Below, piece after piece: positions 38,542 through 39,423 of a stretch of DNA of 39,423 bases (the first letter of the stretch is position 1; each line of letters opens with the position of its first letter). The translations under genes were made by a program, and so were the position numbers. This stretch comes from a virus, in IMG/VR virus record IMGVR_UViG_3300017735_000029, positions 1-39,423 of that record; one strand, 5' to 3'. The notes under the pieces were generated by a model. The model saw only the letters and a program-made list of their open reading frames with translations. It had not been told where the DNA came from and did no database searches.

Positions 38542-39423
38542 ATGATACCACAAAATACAGAAGCAGAAGAATGCCTTCTTAGCAGTTTCGTAACTGCAGG
38601 GGGAGCGAGCAAGTTTGATGAAGTGGCTACAATGCTAGAAGCATCAGATTTTTATAAGGTAGAGAATCAAATCATATTCAAGTGCATGCGCCAGATCGTA
38701 GTATCTGGTAATGAGCTGGACGAAATATCATTGTCCGAGGAACTCAAGAAGGACGGCATGCTGGATGAAATCGGTGGCATAGCGGGGATGATGGAGCACG
38801 TCAATAAGACGGGCATGGTCCAGGTTAAGATGTGTGCTGAAATAATAAAGGAGAAGTCCAACCTTCGCCAGCTGATCAAGCAGTTCAGGTCCAGCGTTGA
38901 AGAGATGCAGTCCGAAGTGAAGGACAGCAAGGAAGTCTCCTCGGAAATTGAGAGCCTCCTTCTGGGTCTTAACGACATGTCCGATTGCGACAAGAGTGTC
39001 AAGTCCGCCCTAGCCGAGATACAGGAGGAGTTCGAGAGCATGCTGGACGGGAGCTACGAAGCTGACGTAGTCAAGACGCACATCGATCACCTGGACATCA
39101 AACTGCACGACGGAGGCATATGCATGGGGGAGGTTTGCGTTATCGCGGCTCCTACGTCCTGCGGTAAGTCTCAGTTGGCTCTGAACATAGCTAGCAGGGC
39201 CGTGGACAGGCAGGGCATATCCGCCTTCATATTTTCATTTGAGATGCCCCAGAAGCAAGTTCTCAAGCGAATGATGCACTCTATGTCGGGGGTTAACCCC
39301 AGGAACATAAAAGCTGGATTGATAACTGAAGACGAAAGAGAGAAGGTCCGTCAAAGCAGTAAAGCTGTAGAGGGCATGAACATCTTTACCAGTCACAGCG
39401 TTCGCAATGTTGAAGATCTAATG
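38542..39423 (+). CDS. DnaB-like replicative helicase, N-terminal part (gene crosses contig junction)
   Basis: The frame starts at ATG 38542, is open to the window end and continues at base 1, giving a 436-residue protein. Seen: an N-terminal DnaB-type domain beginning MIPQNTEAEECLLSS, then the RecA-like domain with Walker A APTSCGKS at about residues 203-210 and FSFEM at about 231-235, the position of the FSLEM motif in DnaB. Known: DnaB-family hexamers unwind the replication fork and recruit primase and polymerase. The length is close to the family's usual 430-470 residues. The start has only a weak A-rich Shine-Dalgarno. The gene lies 21 bases after a strong terminator, so it is probably expressed apart from the upstream operon or by read-through. 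No phage polymerase was found, so it presumably loads the host replisome. Confidence 0.93.
   Translation, partial: MIPQNTEAEECLLSSFVTAGGASKFDEVATMLEASDFYKVENQIIFKCMRQIVVSGNELDEISLSEELKKDGMLDEIGGIAGMMEHVNKTGMVQVKMCAEIIKEKSNLRQLIKQFRSSVEEMQSEVKDSKEVSSEIESLLLGLNDMSDCDKSVKSALAEIQEEFESMLDGSYEADVVKTHIDHLDIKLHDGGICMGEVCVIAAPTSCGKSQLALNIASRAVDRQGISAFIFSFEMPQKQVLKRMMHSMSGVNPRNIKAGLITEDEREKVRQSSKAVEGMNIFTSHSVRNVEDLM
39301..39423. repeat. Contig-end overlap, right copy
   Basis: This is the exact repeat of bases 1-123. Joining the two copies restores one uninterrupted helicase frame from 38542 through the junction to 552, which supports circularity. Confidence 0.95.

Noticed and set aside
38215-39041. 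Minus-strand frames at 38215-38475 and 38667-39041
   Set aside because: They are antisense to the SSB-like and helicase genes, whose own motifs are clear.
1-39423. The 123-bp terminal identity as a packaged direct terminal repeat
   Set aside because: It lies inside the helicase gene and restores one continuous frame when joined; a short exact overlap from circular assembly explains it better.

Overview
The window looks like the complete genome of a short-tailed (podovirus-like) double-stranded DNA phage, read as a circular contig. Bases 1-123 are repeated exactly at 39301-39423 and fall inside one gene (a DnaB-type helicase), so the unit genome is about 39,300 bp with an arbitrary cut. Support for a podovirus: terminase, a portal of P22-like size, scaffold, an SU10-type (DUF5309-like) capsid protein, one neck adaptor, very long fibre and injection-type proteins, and no tape-measure, tail-tube or sheath gene. 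I see no integrase or repressor. The host cannot be fixed from sequence. The tail-fibre style (repeated ATADQT and DxTKLDGI blocks, a LamG-like domain) resembles marine or aquatic phages, and sigma70-like promoters plus several good Shine-Dalgarno sites indicate an ordinary bacterial host.

Layout: two divergent arms leave a control region at about 28.77-29.13 kb and converge at about 0.8 kb. The minus arm (28.77 down to 0.84 kb) is the late region: small terminase, large terminase, portal, scaffold, capsid (followed by its own terminator), neck, a leucine-rich-repeat surface protein, a holin-like gene and small membrane genes, a run of very basic small proteins, a tail fibre, a 1366-residue protein built from about 17 copies of one 55-residue repeat, a cysteine-rich protein, a zinc-finger-like protein and two large putative injection proteins. 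The plus arm (29.1 to 39.4 kb, continuing at 1-747) is early/middle: four separately terminated single-gene units (HNH-like, two unknowns, and a protein resembling HhH-GPD glycosylases), a tight operon of mostly acidic small unknown proteins ending in a 26-residue membrane microprotein, and a metabolism/recombination operon (two PD-(D/E)XK nucleases, a lysozyme-like endolysin, a dATP/dGTP diphosphohydrolase-like protein, tRNA-Arg, an endonuclease VII-like protein, Erf, an SSB-like protein), then the helicase.

No DNA polymerase, primase or RNA polymerase was recognised. The simplest reading is that the phage loads its own DnaB-like helicase, borrows the host replisome and RNA polymerase, and uses Erf plus nucleases for recombination. 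The most unusual material is non-coding: a conserved 18-base promoter/start-codon cassette that looks leaderless (three copies), a shared -10 divergent promoter at the arm junction, two long hairpins with matching arms but different cores at 29.46 and 30.07 kb, and a tRNA squeezed between two genes so that its processing would remove the leader of the downstream gene.
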